Shown piece by piece: positions 19,323 through 30,595 of a DNA stretch of 64,000 nt. The position numbers and the translations under genes were made by a program. Below the pieces are notes generated by a model that ran no database searches, was not told the DNA's origin, and worked only from the letters and a program-made list of their open reading frames with translations. The DNA comes from Burkholderia pyrrocinia (lineage in GTDB: Bacteria; Pseudomonadota; Gammaproteobacteria; Burkholderiales; Burkholderiaceae): contig NZ_CP070979.1 of the NCBI RefSeq assembly GCF_018417535.1, positions 248,001-312,000 of the forward strand, given 5' to 3'. The stretch's first letter is position 1, and each line of letters opens with the position of its first letter.

Positions 19323-19571
19323 ATGCGCATCGATCAATCGTACCGGCGCTTCGACATCGCGGCGACGCTGTCGCCGCTGCCCGGCAACCGCGCGATCGCG
19401 ACCGTCGACGTGACGACCGCCGATCCGGGCCGCATCGCCGATCTCGGCACCGGCTATTTCCTGCAGATCCGCAAGTGGGTCGAGTCGAACGACGTCGAGC
19501 AGCTGACGGTGGTGTTCGACGAGTGCAAGGTCGCGGTCGACCACTACGCGGACAACGTCGACGACGCTTGA
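19323..19571 (+). CDS. Small hypothetical protein
   Basis: An 82-residue soluble protein starting 34 bp after the DUF1269-type gene, with GGGAGAA before the ATG. It contains a beta-rich N-terminal half and a Trp/Glu-containing helix (FLQIRKWVESNDVEQLTVVFDECKVAVDHYADNV). No known motif or signal is seen. It is probably co-transcribed with the preceding gene. Confidence 0.65.
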   Translation: MRIDQSYRRFDIAATLSPLPGNRAIATVDVTTADPGRIADLGTGYFLQIRKWVESNDVEQLTVVFDECKVAVDHYADNVDDA

Positions 19572-19936
19572 GCCCACGCGGGCCCGCGCATCGCCGGGCC
19601 ATCCAGGCGCTGTGTCGTCGCCGGCTGACGGCAATCGGAAAACCACAATACCGCGCGATCGCGCGGTGCCGCGCCGTGGCGTTTGAATCTGTTCACCATG
19701 CCAACCGGATTTGGCGTTTCACCACCAAACTGTCACTTACATTCGTCGAAATGACGCAGTAGGATGCCGATCCTTGTCTTGATGGGATCCGCATTGCTAC
19801 TCGCCTTCAATTTCGGTAACGGACCAGGCTCGAACCGGGACGCCCACGGCCGGCCACGGCTATCCGGCTTCGTGCCTCGGCGCGGCCGGGACGCGCACGC
19901 GTCGCAGGTCGGTTCACCGCCGGCGGGGCGAGGCGG
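19572..19936. other. Upstream region of the MocR-type regulator
   Basis: A 365-bp interval without a gene. It is AT-richer from about 19680 to 19760. GCCAA at 19700-19704 and TTGGC at 19711-19715 form a small inverted repeat that could be an autoregulatory site. Confidence 0.35.
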
Positions 19937-21361
19937 ATGAAGCTCTACGAGAAATTTGCAAACGACATAGAGAGACTCATCCGGCAACGCGTGTATCGAC
20001 ACGGCGATCGTGTCCCGTCGGTGCGGCAGGCCAGCCAGCAGCACCGGATCAGCATCACGACCGTGCTGCATGCGTACCTGCTGCTCGAAAGCCGCGGGCT
20101 GCTGGAAAGCCGACCGCAGTCGGGTTATTTCGTGAACCTGCGCCGCGACGACAGTCATGCGCCGGTGCGCGAGTTGCGGCCGTCGAAGCCGATCGCGATC
20201 TCGTCGTCGGTCGACGTGAGCCGGCTCGTGCTGTCGACGTTGCGCTCGATCGGCACCGACGACGCGGTGCCGCTCGGCTCGCCGTACCCGGACCCGAGCC
20301 TGTTCCCGTTCGAGAAGCTGAACCGCTACGCGTATGCGGCCGGCCGCGACAAGTCGCTGTCGGGCGTGACGGACGGGCTGCCGCCCGGCCATCCGCGGCT
20401 GATCCGGCAGATCGCGCGCCGCTACCTGGAAAACGGGATGTCGGTGGACCCGAACGAGATCATCGTGACGGTCGGCGCGACGGAGGCGATCAACCTGTGC
20501 CTGCAGGCGGTCGCGAAGCCGGGCGACACGATCGCGGTGGAATCGCCGACGTTCTACGCGATGCTGCACGCGATCGAGCGGATGGGGATGAAGGCGATCG
20601 AGGTCGCGACGCATCCGGAATACGGGATCGATATCGCCGCATTGGCCGCGATTGCAAAGTCGCAGTCGATCGCAGCATGCATGGTGATGCCGAACTTCCA
20701 GAACCCGCTCGGCTTTCAGATGCCCGACGAGCGCAAGCGCGAACTGGTTGAGTTCGCAACGAAGGCCGATATGCCGATCATCGAGAACGGCGTGTACAAC
20801 GAACTGTATTTCGGCAACATGCATCCGAGCACGCTGAAGTCGTTCGACCGCAACGACATCGTGCTGCATTGCTCGTCGTTCTCGAAGAGCCTGACGGCCG
20901 CGTACCGGATTGGCTGGGCATTGCCGGGCCGCTATCGCGAACAGGTCGAGAAGCTGAAATTCCTGAACACGCTCGCGACGCCGTCGTTGCCGCAGCTCGC
21001 GATCGCGGAGTTTCTCGAGCGGGACGGCTACGAGCATCACCTGCGGCGGGTTCGCAAGGCGTATGCGCAGCAGGCGAACCTGATGCGCGCGATGGTGTCG
21101 CGGTTCTTTCCGGAGGGCACGCGCATCTCGAGCCCGGCCGGCGGGTACGTGCTGTGGGTCGAACTGCCCGCGCAGGTCGACGCGATGCGGCTGTACCAGC
21201 TCGCGCTGGAGCAGGGGATCACGATCGGGCCCGGCTACATGTTCTCGATCGCGGACAGCTACCGGAACTTCATCCGGCTGAACTACAGCAGCCCGTGGTC
21301 GCCGGAGATCGAGCAGGCGGTCGTCGCCGTCGGCAAGCTCGCCGCGTCCTGTATCGGCTGA
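19937..21361 (+). CDS. MocR-type GntR/aminotransferase regulator
   Basis: A 474-residue fusion. Residues 1-70 form a GntR winged HTH (MKLYEKFANDIERLIRQRVYRHGDRVPSVRQASQQHRISITTV). Residues from about 100 form a fold-type I aminotransferase domain, with the PLP-binding Lys317 in HCSSFSKSLTAAYRIGW and the conserved MPNFQNPLGFQMP loop. MocR proteins use PLP adducts as signals and usually regulate PLP, amino-acid or transport genes. It faces the formate dehydrogenase gene tail to tail with only 17 bp between stops. Its target is not evident from the neighbours. Confidence 0.88.
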   Translation: MKLYEKFANDIERLIRQRVYRHGDRVPSVRQASQQHRISITTVLHAYLLLESRGLLESRPQSGYFVNLRRDDSHAPVRELRPSKPIAISSSVDVSRLVLSTLRSIGTDDAVPLGSPYPDPSLFPFEKLNRYAYAAGRDKSLSGVTDGLPPGHPRLIRQIARRYLENGMSVDPNEIIVTVGATEAINLCLQAVAKPGDTIAVESPTFYAMLHAIERMGMKAIEVATHPEYGIDIAALAAIAKSQSIAACMVMPNFQNPLGFQMPDERKRELVEFATKADMPIIENGVYNELYFGNMHPSTLKSFDRNDIVLHCSSFSKSLTAAYRIGWALPGRYREQVEKLKFLNTLATPSLPQLAIAEFLERDGYEHHLRRVRKAYAQQANLMRAMVSRFFPEGTRISSPAGGYVLWVELPAQVDAMRLYQLALEQGITIGPGYMFSIADSYRNFIRLNYSSPWSPEIEQAVVAVGKLAASCIG

Positions 21362-21378
21362 CCGCGCATCGTGTTACG

Positions 21379-22539
21379 TCAGGTCAGACGGTACGATTGC
21401 GCGCCCGTTCCCGCGAGCGTGCCGCCGTCGACGATCAGGTATTCATTCCGGATCGGTCTTCCGTCGAACCAGCATTGCAGGATTTCCAGCGTGCCGGCCG
21501 CATAACGCGCCTGCGCGGACAGCGACGTGCCCGAGATGTGCGGCGTCATCCCGTTGAACGGCATCGTCCGCCACGGATGGTCAGCCGGCGCCGGTTGCGG
21601 AAACCATACGTCGCCGCCATAGCCGGCAAGGTGCCCTGACGTGACGGCGCGCACGACTGCGTCGCGGTCGACCAGTTTCGCGCGCGCGGTGTTGATCAGG
21701 TACGCGCCGCGTTTCATCCGCGCGATCATCGCCGCGTCGAACAGGTGTTCGGTCGACGGGTACAGCGGAATCTGCAGGTTGACGATATCGACGGCGCCCG
21801 CGAGCGACGCCGCATCGGCGTGATACGTGAGCGCGAGTTCCTGCTCGATCGCGGCGGCGAGCCGGTGCCGCTGCGTGTAGTGCAGATGCAGGCCGAACGG
21901 CTTCAGCCGGCGCAGCACCGCGAGGCCGATGCGCCCCGCGCCGACCGTGCCGAAATGCATGTCTTCGACGTCGTAGCTGCGCGACACGCAATCGGCGATG
22001 TTCCAGCCGCCTTGCTGCGCGATCGCATGCGACGGCAGGTAGTTGCGCACCAGCGCGAGCGTCGTCATCACCACGTGTTCGGCCACGCTGATGCTGTTCG
22101 AGCCGGTGACTTCGGCGACGGTGATGTGCGCGCGCGCCGCGGCGTCGAGATCGACGTGATCGGAACCGATGCCGGCCGTCAGTGCAAGCTTCAGCTTTGG
22201 CGCGCGGGCGATCCGGTCGGCCGTCAGGTACGCGGGCCAGAACGGCTGCGAAATCACCACGTCCGCTTCGGGCAGCCGGCGCTCGAATTCGGAGTCGGGG
22301 CCGTCCTTGTCGCTCGTCACGATCAGCGTGTGACCGTGCGCTTCGAGGTAGCCGCGCAACCCGAGCGCGCCGGATACCGAGCCGACGAGTTCGCCGGGCC
22401 GGAAGCCGAGGGGGCCTGCCGGCGTCGGCGCGGTTTGTCCGTCCGCGTAGTGCGTGATGACCGGAATCGCGTCGCGCACGTAGCGCGGCGGATAGCCGTC
22501 GACGGGATCGGGGTAGAGCACGCACAGGACGGTGGCCAT
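21379..22539 (-). CDS. fdh: NAD-dependent formate dehydrogenase
   Basis: A 386-residue D-2-hydroxyacid dehydrogenase-superfamily enzyme, closely resembling the cofactor-free formate dehydrogenase of Pseudomonas sp. 101: MATVLCVLYPDPVDGYP, SQPFWPAYLTADRIA, NYLPSHAIAQQGGWNIADC. The NAD motif GTVGAGRIG is at 197-205. Catalytic positions Asn148, Arg286, Asp310, Gln315 and His334 (TPHISGT) all match, each offset by two from the Pseudomonas numbering. It oxidises formate to CO2 with NAD+ in the cytosol. The chosen ATG gives the family N-terminus and follows a GGAGCG-type site. It diverges from the Rieske/FAD reductase gene. Confidence 0.93.
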   Translation of the reverse strand: MATVLCVLYPDPVDGYPPRYVRDAIPVITHYADGQTAPTPAGPLGFRPGELVGSVSGALGLRGYLEAHGHTLIVTSDKDGPDSEFERRLPEADVVISQPFWPAYLTADRIARAPKLKLALTAGIGSDHVDLDAAARAHITVAEVTGSNSISVAEHVVMTTLALVRNYLPSHAIAQQGGWNIADCVSRSYDVEDMHFGTVGAGRIGLAVLRRLKPFGLHLHYTQRHRLAAAIEQELALTYHADAASLAGAVDIVNLQIPLYPSTEHLFDAAMIARMKRGAYLINTARAKLVDRDAVVRAVTSGHLAGYGGDVWFPQPAPADHPWRTMPFNGMTPHISGTSLSAQARYAAGTLEILQCWFDGRPIRNEYLIVDGGTLAGTGAQSYRLT

Positions 22540-22791
22540 CGGGAGCGCTCCTCGTGACGGAATGAGGACGGAATGAGGGCAGGCGCGGCACGCGGATCGC
22601 GCGGGCCGCGTGGAAGTCCGGGCACGCGGCGGCCGCGTGTTGCGCCGCAACGTTGATGACGTTCTACGCCGGTCAAGGATCGCGTACAAGCTACAGTCGG
22701 TGTTTGCGTGCGCTGCGGGGCGTCTGTACCTGTTCTTTTCATGAAGGACGCCGATAATGGGATCGTTACCTGACTCTGCGGGAGCGATGTC

Positions 22792-24324
22792 ATGTCCGGA
22801 AGCGACGCCTCGTCTTCACGCCCCGATCTCGCGCAAGGCATCGCGCTCGACGATCTCGCCGACGGCGCGATGATCGAGGGCCATGTCGGCGACGCAGCGG
22901 TGCTGCTCGTGCGCCGCGCCGACGAACTGTTTGCCGTGGGCGCACAATGCCCGCACTACGGCGCGCCGCTGGCCGACGGCCTGCTGGTCGGCGACACGCT
23001 CCGCTGCCCGTGGCACCACGCGGCGTTCTGCCTGCGCACCGGCACGCTGCTGCGCGCGCCGGCGCTCGACGGGCTGCCGTGCTGGCGCGCCGAGCGCCGC
23101 GACGGTCGCGCCGTCGTGCTCGATGCACGGCCGGCCGCCGTGCCGCCCGCGCTGCAGGCGGCCGGGTTGCCCGCATCGGTGGTGATCGTCGGCGGCGGCG
23201 CCGCTGCGATCGCGGCTGCCGTGACGCTGCGGCAGGAAGGCTATCCGCATCCCGTCACGTTGCTGAGCGCCGACCGCGATCCGCCGTACGACCGGCCGAA
23301 TTTGTCGAAGGACTATCTCGCGGGCACGGCCGACGCCGACTGGCTGCCGCTGCGCGCGCCGTCGTTCTACACCGACCAGCGCATCGACGTGCGGTGCGGC
23401 ACGCGGGTCGCACGGCTCGATCCCGCGCAGCATGCGGTCGAGCTGGCCGACGGCAGCCGCGTCGGATACGGCGCGCTGCTGCTGGCGACGGGCGCCGAAC
23501 CGAACCGGCTGACCGTGCCCGGTGCCGACCTGCCGCACGTGTGCGTGCTCCGCTCGCGCGCCGACAGCGATGCGCTGATCGACAAGCTGAAAACGGCGCG
23601 CCGTTGCGTCGTGATCGGCGCGAGCTTCATCGGGCTCGAAGTGGCCGCCGCGTTGCGCACGCGCGGGCTCGACGTGCAGGTCGTCGAGCCCGATGCGCAA
23701 CCGATGGCGCGCGTGCTCGGCGAAGCGCTCGGCGACACGATCAAGGCGCTGCACGAAGCGCACGGCGTCGTGTTCCATCTCGGCGCGACGCCCGCACAGA
23801 TCACGCCGGACAGCGTAACGCTGTCGACCGGCGACGTGCTGCCGGCCGATGTCGTGGTGGTTGGCATCGGCGTCCGTCCGAACGTCGCGCTCGCGCAGGA
23901 CGCCGGTCTGGCCGTCGAGCGCGGCGTGACGGTCGACCGCTTCCTGCAGACAAGTGCGCCCGACATCTACGCGGCCGGCGACATCGCGCGCTGGCCCGAT
24001 CCGCTGACGGGCGAGCGCATTCGCGTCGAGCACTGGGTCGTCGCCGAGCGGCAGGGCATCGTCGCGGCGCGCAACATGCTCGGGCAGCAGCGGCCGTTCG
24101 ACGCGGTGCCGTTCTTCTGGAGCCAGCATTACGACATGACGGTCAACTATGTCGGGCATGCGGAGCGATGGGATCGCGTCGAGATCGACGGCGACCTCGG
24201 CGCGCACGACTGCTCGATCGCGTACTGGCGCGGCGACACGCGGCTGGCGGTCGCGACGGTCGGCCGCGATCTCGACAGCCTGAAGGCGGAAGCAGCATTC
24301 GAGGGGCAGATTGCCGCCGCGTGA
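22792..24324 (+). CDS. Rieske-domain FAD/NAD(P) oxidoreductase (AIF-like)
   Basis: A 510-residue fusion. Residues 20-110 are a Rieske [2Fe-2S] domain with ligands Cys53, His55, Cys72 and His75 (CPHYGAPLADG and CPWHHAAF). From about 130 comes a ferredoxin-reductase-type pyridine nucleotide-disulfide oxidoreductase with VVIVGGGAAA for FAD, CVVIGASFIGLEVAA for NAD(P)H, and the C-terminal IYAAGDIARW motif. The architecture is that of AIFM3-like proteins, which move electrons between NAD(P)H and redox partners. The following gene has a perfect AGGAGGAG and is 37 bp away, so the two form an operon. The partner is unknown. Confidence 0.9.
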   Translation: MSGSDASSSRPDLAQGIALDDLADGAMIEGHVGDAAVLLVRRADELFAVGAQCPHYGAPLADGLLVGDTLRCPWHHAAFCLRTGTLLRAPALDGLPCWRAERRDGRAVVLDARPAAVPPALQAAGLPASVVIVGGGAAAIAAAVTLRQEGYPHPVTLLSADRDPPYDRPNLSKDYLAGTADADWLPLRAPSFYTDQRIDVRCGTRVARLDPAQHAVELADGSRVGYGALLLATGAEPNRLTVPGADLPHVCVLRSRADSDALIDKLKTARRCVVIGASFIGLEVAAALRTRGLDVQVVEPDAQPMARVLGEALGDTIKALHEAHGVVFHLGATPAQITPDSVTLSTGDVLPADVVVVGIGVRPNVALAQDAGLAVERGVTVDRFLQTSAPDIYAAGDIARWPDPLTGERIRVEHWVVAERQGIVAARNMLGQQRPFDAVPFFWSQHYDMTVNYVGHAERWDRVEIDGDLGAHDCSIAYWRGDTRLAVATVGRDLDSLKAEAAFEGQIAAA

Positions 24325-24361
24325 CAGCGGCCCGGCTACATGATTCGAACCAGGAGGAGCA

Positions 24362-24739
24362 ATGAATCCCGAAGTTCGCGCACGTTTCGAAACCGAATTC
24401 GCGCCGCGCATCGCCGCGCGCCTGCTCGGCCTGTACCGGCCCGGCGAAGTGAAGGTCGATGTCGTGCCGCAGGTCGGGCAGGGCAGCCCGACCTGCGTCG
24501 ACGTGATCGGCCTCACGTCGACCGTCGGCTTGCCGAACCGGCTGAATGCGCGGCTCGCGTGGCGCGACGATGCAATCGACGATCTGCTGGCCGAGCCCGA
24601 CCGCGGCCGCTTCGATCGTTATCTCGCGGCGCTGCCCGTCACGATCGAACGATGGCAGATGGAATTGCCGGTCGACTTCGGCACGCGGACCCAGCGCGAC
24701 CGCGAGATCCTGATCGGCGATCTGGATTTCGATGCGTGA
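24362..24739 (+). CDS. Hypothetical protein paired with the Rieske reductase
   Basis: A 125-residue soluble protein, MNPEVRARFETEFAPRIAARLLGLYRPGEVKVDVVPQVG..., with an optimal ribosome-binding site. It is rich in charged residues and has no membrane segment, signal peptide or obvious cofactor motif. Its tight linkage to the Rieske/FAD gene suggests it is a partner or substrate-handling protein of that enzyme. I do not recognise the family. Confidence 0.7.
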   Translation: MNPEVRARFETEFAPRIAARLLGLYRPGEVKVDVVPQVGQGSPTCVDVIGLTSTVGLPNRLNARLAWRDDAIDDLLAEPDRGRFDRYLAALPVTIERWQMELPVDFGTRTQRDREILIGDLDFDA

Positions 24740-24853
24740 TCGCGTCGTGCGATGCACGCGCGACGGACGGACGAGTGATTGGCTGCTGGCGCGATGCCCG
24801 CGATGAACCTGTCGCCGTTACCGGTCGTGAACGGCACCGCCCGCGCGGCGCGC

Positions 24854-25921
<1,068 letters not shown>

Positions 25922-26268
25922 GGCGCGAGATCGGACGGGGAAATTTGACCGAATGCGTTCAGACAAAAGGAAAAACGACGTGGCGCGCGCCGCATTTCCT
26001 GCATGAAGATTACCTTTTATGCCGATGGCGAGACATTGAATCTTGCAATGCAGGCGGCGAGAGCGGATAGATTTATTCGATGGTCGGAGAATGCCCGGCA
26101 CGGGTCTTCTATACTGCTAAGCACTCGTTTTTCATCGCAGGACAGCTTGTCTGCACATTGGTGTGCAGCGCAAAATGCGTTGCCGCGCGCCGGGTGACGC
26201 GGCACGCGCTGCACGCCCGTCGCGGTTTCGGCCGACGCGTGCGCCGGGCCGCTTCACCAGGAGCTTCG
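25922..26268. other. Divergent promoter region of two sigma-54 activators
   Basis: A 347-bp region separating two divergently transcribed activator genes. It is AT-richer than its surroundings at about 25940-26130. No gene is supported; the frame of the right-hand activator is open to 26080, but without a ribosome-binding site. Confidence 0.4.
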
Positions 26269-27636
26269 ATGCCTTATGTCCTGATCGTCGAAGACGACGC
26301 CGATACGCGCACGATGCTCGCGACGCTCGCGCGCACGCAGCAGCTCGCGTGCGATACGGCCGCGACGCTCGAAGAAGCGCGCACGCTCGTCTCGACGCAT
26401 ACACCCGATCTCGTGCTGTGCGATCTCGTGCTGCCGGACGGCAATGGCATGGACCTGTTCGACGCATTGCCCAAGCACTCGCACTGCGAAATGGTATTGA
26501 CCACGGGTCACGCGAGCCTCGAGACCGCGATCGATGCGTTGCGTCGCGGCGCGACCGACTATCTGGTGAAACCGCTGAACATGCAGCGGCTGAACAGCAT
26601 CTTCGCGCGCGTGCCGCGCACGACCGCACTGCACGAGGAAATCGCCGAGCTGCGCTCGGAGTTGCAGCGCCTCGGCCGCTTCGGCCGCATGCTCGGCAGC
26701 TCGCCCGCGATGCAGGCCGTCTACGACGCGATCGGCCGGGTCGCGCGCACCGAGGCGTCGGTGCTGCTGACGGGCGAATCGGGCACCGGCAAGGAACTCG
26801 CCGCGCAGACCGTGCACGACCTGAGCCTGCGCCGCCGCGGCGTGTTCCTCGCGGTGAACTGCGGCGCGATCGCCGCGAACCTCGTCGAAAGCGAGATGTT
26901 CGGCCACGACCGCGGCAGCTTCACCGGCGCCGAGCGCCAGCACAAGGGCTTCTTCGAACGCGCCGACGGCGGTACGCTGTTTCTCGACGAAATCACCGAG
27001 ATGCCGCTCGAATCGCAGGTCAAGCTGCTGCGCGTGCTCGAAACCGGGCGGCTCACGCGGCTCGGCTCGACGCGCGAGATCGATGTCGACGTGCGCATCG
27101 TCGCCGCGACGAACCGCGACCCGGAAGCCGCGATGGCGGACGGCAAGCTGCGGCCCGACCTGTTTCACCGGATCAACGTGTTCCCGATTCCGCTGCCGTC
27201 GCTGCGCGAGCGCGGCGACGACATCCCGATGCTCGCCGACGCGTTCCTGCAGCGCTTCAACGAAGAAAACGGTCGGAACCTGCGCTTCGCGCCGGCCGCG
27301 CGCGAAGCATTGAAGACCTACGCGTGGCCCGGCAATGTGCGCGAGCTGCGCAACTTCGTGCAGCGCGCGAGCATCTTCAGCGACACCGACGTCATCGAAA
27401 CGCTGCCGCCGCCGATCATGGACGAGCTGTCGAACATGGTCGATTCGCACGAGGACCGCGTGACCGTGCCGTTCGGCACGCCGCTCGAGGAAGTCGACCG
27501 GAAGCTGATCCTCGGTACGATCGCGCAGTGCGGCGGCGTGAAGGCGCAGGCAGCGGAGGTGCTCGACGTCAGCCTGAAAACGATCTACAACCGGCTCGCG
27601 CAACTGGAAGACGAAGCGGAAAAACCGGATTCCTGA
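26269..27636 (+). CDS. NtrC-family sigma-54-dependent response regulator
   Basis: A 455-residue protein with three domains. The receiver (1-115) has Asp9-Asp10 in VEDDAD, phosphoacceptor Asp52 in LVLCDLVLPDG, and Lys101. The AAA+ domain (about 143-380) has GESGTGKE, a GSFTGA loop and LFLDEITEMPLE. The Fis-type HTH at the end reads AEVLDVSLKTIYNRL. AGGAG precedes the chosen ATG. Phosphorylation would trigger oligomerisation and activation of sigma-54 promoters. The hybrid kinase 238 bp downstream is the likely partner. Note the second sigma-54 gene in this window at about 39 kb. Confidence 0.92.
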   Translation: MPYVLIVEDDADTRTMLATLARTQQLACDTAATLEEARTLVSTHTPDLVLCDLVLPDGNGMDLFDALPKHSHCEMVLTTGHASLETAIDALRRGATDYLVKPLNMQRLNSIFARVPRTTALHEEIAELRSELQRLGRFGRMLGSSPAMQAVYDAIGRVARTEASVLLTGESGTGKELAAQTVHDLSLRRRGVFLAVNCGAIAANLVESEMFGHDRGSFTGAERQHKGFFERADGGTLFLDEITEMPLESQVKLLRVLETGRLTRLGSTREIDVDVRIVAATNRDPEAAMADGKLRPDLFHRINVFPIPLPSLRERGDDIPMLADAFLQRFNEENGRNLRFAPAAREALKTYAWPGNVRELRNFVQRASIFSDTDVIETLPPPIMDELSNMVDSHEDRVTVPFGTPLEEVDRKLILGTIAQCGGVKAQAAEVLDVSLKTIYNRLAQLEDEAEKPDS

Positions 27637-27874
27637 TTGGATGCCGCCGCGATCGCGCTCATGCCGCCGTTTCCGTACGCCGATGCGCGTCGCCCTCGAG
27701 CCGGCCGCGCATGCGCCCGACGTGCGGCGCAATCGCGCGCCGCTCGCGCGGGTCATGGCATGAAGATCTCCGGGGGGCGCGGCCGGGCTGCCGGTTTTAC
27801 CCGGCGAACATGCGCGGTGCCCACCTGTCGCACGCCGGTGGACGGCCACCGCCCATCCGGCAGGAGCGTGTCCG

Positions 27875-30184
27875 ATGATTGAAATTGCACGACCGCAGGC
27901 CGGAAGTTACGTAACGGCCGTGATGCTGGTCGCGATCGCGACCGTGCTGCAGGCGCTCGCGATCCGCTTCGGCGGCGTGAACCTGCCATTGGTCCTGTAC
28001 TACCCGCTGCTCGCGGGCGCCGCATGGGCGACGTCGTTCCTGTTCGGGGCGATCTCGACCGTGATCAGCGGGATGCTCGTGTGGACGCTGTTCCTGTCCG
28101 ATCCGGCCGCCTACACGGAGCCGCTGCCCGACCGGCTCGTGCGGCTCGGCACGTTCATGCTGGTCGGCGCGCTGGTGTGCGCGATCGCGACGATGCTGCG
28201 TCACACGCGGCTCACGAACAACCAGGCGCACCGGCGCGAAATGGCCGCGCGACAGCAGCTCGAGGCCGTGCTGCAGGCGCTGCCGTACGGCGTGATCGCG
28301 GCCGATACGAAAGGGCGGCTGACCTACATGAACGCGGCCGCGGCCGAGCTTGCCGGTTGCGAGCCGGAAGACGCGACGGGGCAGCTCGTGCGCGACGTGC
28401 TGCGGATCGTCGACCGCGACGGCCGTCGCGTGCAGACGACGCCGCTCGAGCGCGCGCTCGACGGTGCGAAGACGGTGTCCGACCGGCACTGGCTGCATGC
28501 GCCCGGCGACGGCGATCCGGTGTCGATCGTCGAGCTCGCCGCGCCGATCGGCGACACGCACGGCAACGTCGACGGCGCCGTGCTGCTGCTGCGCGACGGC
28601 GGCGCGAACCGCTCGCGCGCCGACGCGTCGCGCCTGCAGCGCGCCGTCGTCGACGCGGCGCCGGACGCGATCGTCGGCGTCGACGGCCGCGGCCGCATCG
28701 TGAGCTGGAACCCCGCCGCGCAGCGGATGTTCGGCTACGACGCCGCCGATGCGCACGGTCGCGGCTTCAATACGCTGATCGCGACGCGCTGGTTGAAGCG
28801 CCATCCGCTGCCGGACACGTTCGACGGCATCCGCGAAGCGATCGGCCCGCTCGACCTGCTGTGCGTGCGGCGCGATGGCCGGCGCTTTCGCGCGACCCTG
28901 GCGGCGTGCCCGGTGCGCGGCGATGCGCGCGCCTGCGTCGCGCTGTCGGTGATGCTGCGCGAGGTCGGTGCGCAGCGCCGGCGCGACCTGCGTGCGCGGC
29001 GCTTGCTGCAGCGGGCGCGCGATGCGCGCGACCAGGCCGATACGTCGAGCCGCCTGAAGGACGAACTGCTCGCGACCGTGTCGCATGAACTGCGCACGCC
29101 GCTGAACGTGATCTACGGCTGGATCGAGGTATTGCGCAACGCGGGCGACAACGCGCTGCAGCAGCAGGCGATCGATGCGATCGACCGCAGCGCCCGCTCG
29201 CTCACGCGGATGGTCGGCGACATTCTCGATGCGTCGTCGCTCGCGACCGGCAAGCTGCGGCTCGATGCGATGCCGGTCGACATCGTGCGGCTGTTCTCCG
29301 ACTCGGTCGGCGCGTTCCAGACCGCGGCGGCGTCCGCCGGCATCGTGCTCGAGTTCGATTGCGCGGCGACCACCTGCATCGTGTCAGGCGATGCCGAGCG
29401 GTTGCGGCAGATGCTGTCGAACCTCGTGTCGAACGCGCTCAAGTTCACGCCGGCCGGTGGCGCCGTGACGGTCGGGCTGGTGCACGACGCCGCGCACGCG
29501 AGGCTGACCGTGTCGGACACGGGGCAGGGCGTCGCGCCGGAATTCGTGCCCTACGTGTTCGACATGTTTCGCCGCGCGGACGATTCGCCCGCGTCGTCGC
29601 GGCGCGGGCTCGGCCTCGGCCTGTCGATCGTGCGGCATATCGTCGAGCTGCACGGCGGCCGCGTGAGCGTCGAGAGCGCCGGGCGCAATCGCGGCACGAC
29701 GTTTACGGTGATGTTGCCGGCCGGCTGGCAGCCGATGGGCGCGATGGCCTGGGGGGGCGCGCAGGCGCACGGCCGTTACGAGCCGCTCGTGCTGAATGCG
29801 CAACGCATCCTGATCGTCGACGACGATGCGACGACGCGCGCGAGCCTCACCGCTGCGCTGACCATGTTCGGCGCGGCCGTCGCGATCGCGTCGTCGGGCC
29901 GGGAAGCGCTCGCGGTGGCCGCCGACATGCGGCCGACCGTCGTGCTGTCCGATCTCGCGATGCCGGACGGCGACGGCTTCTGGCTGCTCGACGCGTTGCG
30001 GCGCGGCGCGCCGGACGGCGCCGGCGGGCCGCCCGACGTGCGCGTGCTGGCCGTCACGGCGCACGCGGGTATTGCCGACGAACGCCGCGCGCTCGAGGCC
30101 GGGTTCGACGGTTATCTGTGCAAGCCGGTCGACGTGCGCGAACTGGCGCACAAGATCGCCGACGTGACGAAGCTCGACGGCTGA
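27875..30184 (+). CDS. Hybrid sensor histidine kinase/response regulator
   Basis: A 769-residue membrane kinase. Residues about 10-110 contain three or four membrane helices (VTAVMLVAIATVLQALAIRF onward) resembling the DUF4118/KdpD-type sensor region. Two PAS domains follow (about 125-235 and 255-365), then HisKA with His404 in SHELRTPLNVIYGW, an HATPase domain (SNLVSNALKFTPAGG, SDTGQGVAPEF, GLGLGLSIV) and a C-terminal receiver with Asp693 in VLSDLAMPDGDG. It likely phosphorylates its own receiver or the upstream NtrC-type regulator. The signal is unknown; the PAS folds suggest redox or small ligands. Confidence 0.92.
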   Translation: MIEIARPQAGSYVTAVMLVAIATVLQALAIRFGGVNLPLVLYYPLLAGAAWATSFLFGAISTVISGMLVWTLFLSDPAAYTEPLPDRLVRLGTFMLVGALVCAIATMLRHTRLTNNQAHRREMAARQQLEAVLQALPYGVIAADTKGRLTYMNAAAAELAGCEPEDATGQLVRDVLRIVDRDGRRVQTTPLERALDGAKTVSDRHWLHAPGDGDPVSIVELAAPIGDTHGNVDGAVLLLRDGGANRSRADASRLQRAVVDAAPDAIVGVDGRGRIVSWNPAAQRMFGYDAADAHGRGFNTLIATRWLKRHPLPDTFDGIREAIGPLDLLCVRRDGRRFRATLAACPVRGDARACVALSVMLREVGAQRRRDLRARRLLQRARDARDQADTSSRLKDELLATVSHELRTPLNVIYGWIEVLRNAGDNALQQQAIDAIDRSARSLTRMVGDILDASSLATGKLRLDAMPVDIVRLFSDSVGAFQTAAASAGIVLEFDCAATTCIVSGDAERLRQMLSNLVSNALKFTPAGGAVTVGLVHDAAHARLTVSDTGQGVAPEFVPYVFDMFRRADDSPASSRRGLGLGLSIVRHIVELHGGRVSVESAGRNRGTTFTVMLPAGWQPMGAMAWGGAQAHGRYEPLVLNAQRILIVDDDATTRASLTAALTMFGAAVAIASSGREALAVAADMRPTVVLSDLAMPDGDGFWLLDALRRGAPDGAGGPPDVRVLAVTAHAGIADERRALEAGFDGYLCKPVDVRELAHKIADVTKLDG

Positions 30185-30411
30185 CGCGCGGCGTGACCCG
30201 TGCGGGTCATGACGCGGGCGCGGGCCGGCTTTGCGTGCCGATGTGCGCGAGTCCGCTTGCGCGCGGCGTCGGGATTCGGCCGCCGCGGGCGCGGATTGTC
30301 CGACGGCAGCGGCCGGATAGTAGCGGCCGGAACGTGATCGCGACCGTCGCGCCGACGATCCGCACGACCTCGCGCACGACGTCGATCATCGCGATCTCGC
30401 TGTCGCTGCCA

Positions 30412-30489
30412 ATTCTGGCCGCCGGCGTCGCCGCCGCCGATTCCCCCCAGCGGCGATGCGTGCTCACTGATCAACGCGATTTTTTGCAT
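30412..30489 (-). pseudogene. Glycosyltransferase remnant (5' end)
   Basis: From an ATG at 30489 the translation MQKIALISEHASPL...GGGDAGGQN is the N-terminus of a group 1 (GT-B) glycosyltransferase. After about 26 residues the similarity ends and the frame becomes Arg-rich. The DNA from 30190 to 30411 has no recognisable gene. Confidence 0.65.
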
Positions 30490-30595
30490 GGTGTCGCTCC
30501 CCGTATCGAGGGCCGCGCCGATGGGCCCCGTCGCCTGGCCATCGGCATGCCCGGTGAATCGCGGGCGGGATCGCCCGTCGTCGCGTCACAAAATT

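Noticed and set aside
30207..30411. Small minus-strand frame with a hydrophobic stretch (VVREVVRIVGATVAITF)
   Set aside because: Too short, no ribosome-binding site, and no family recognised; it may be another decayed piece, but I cannot support it.
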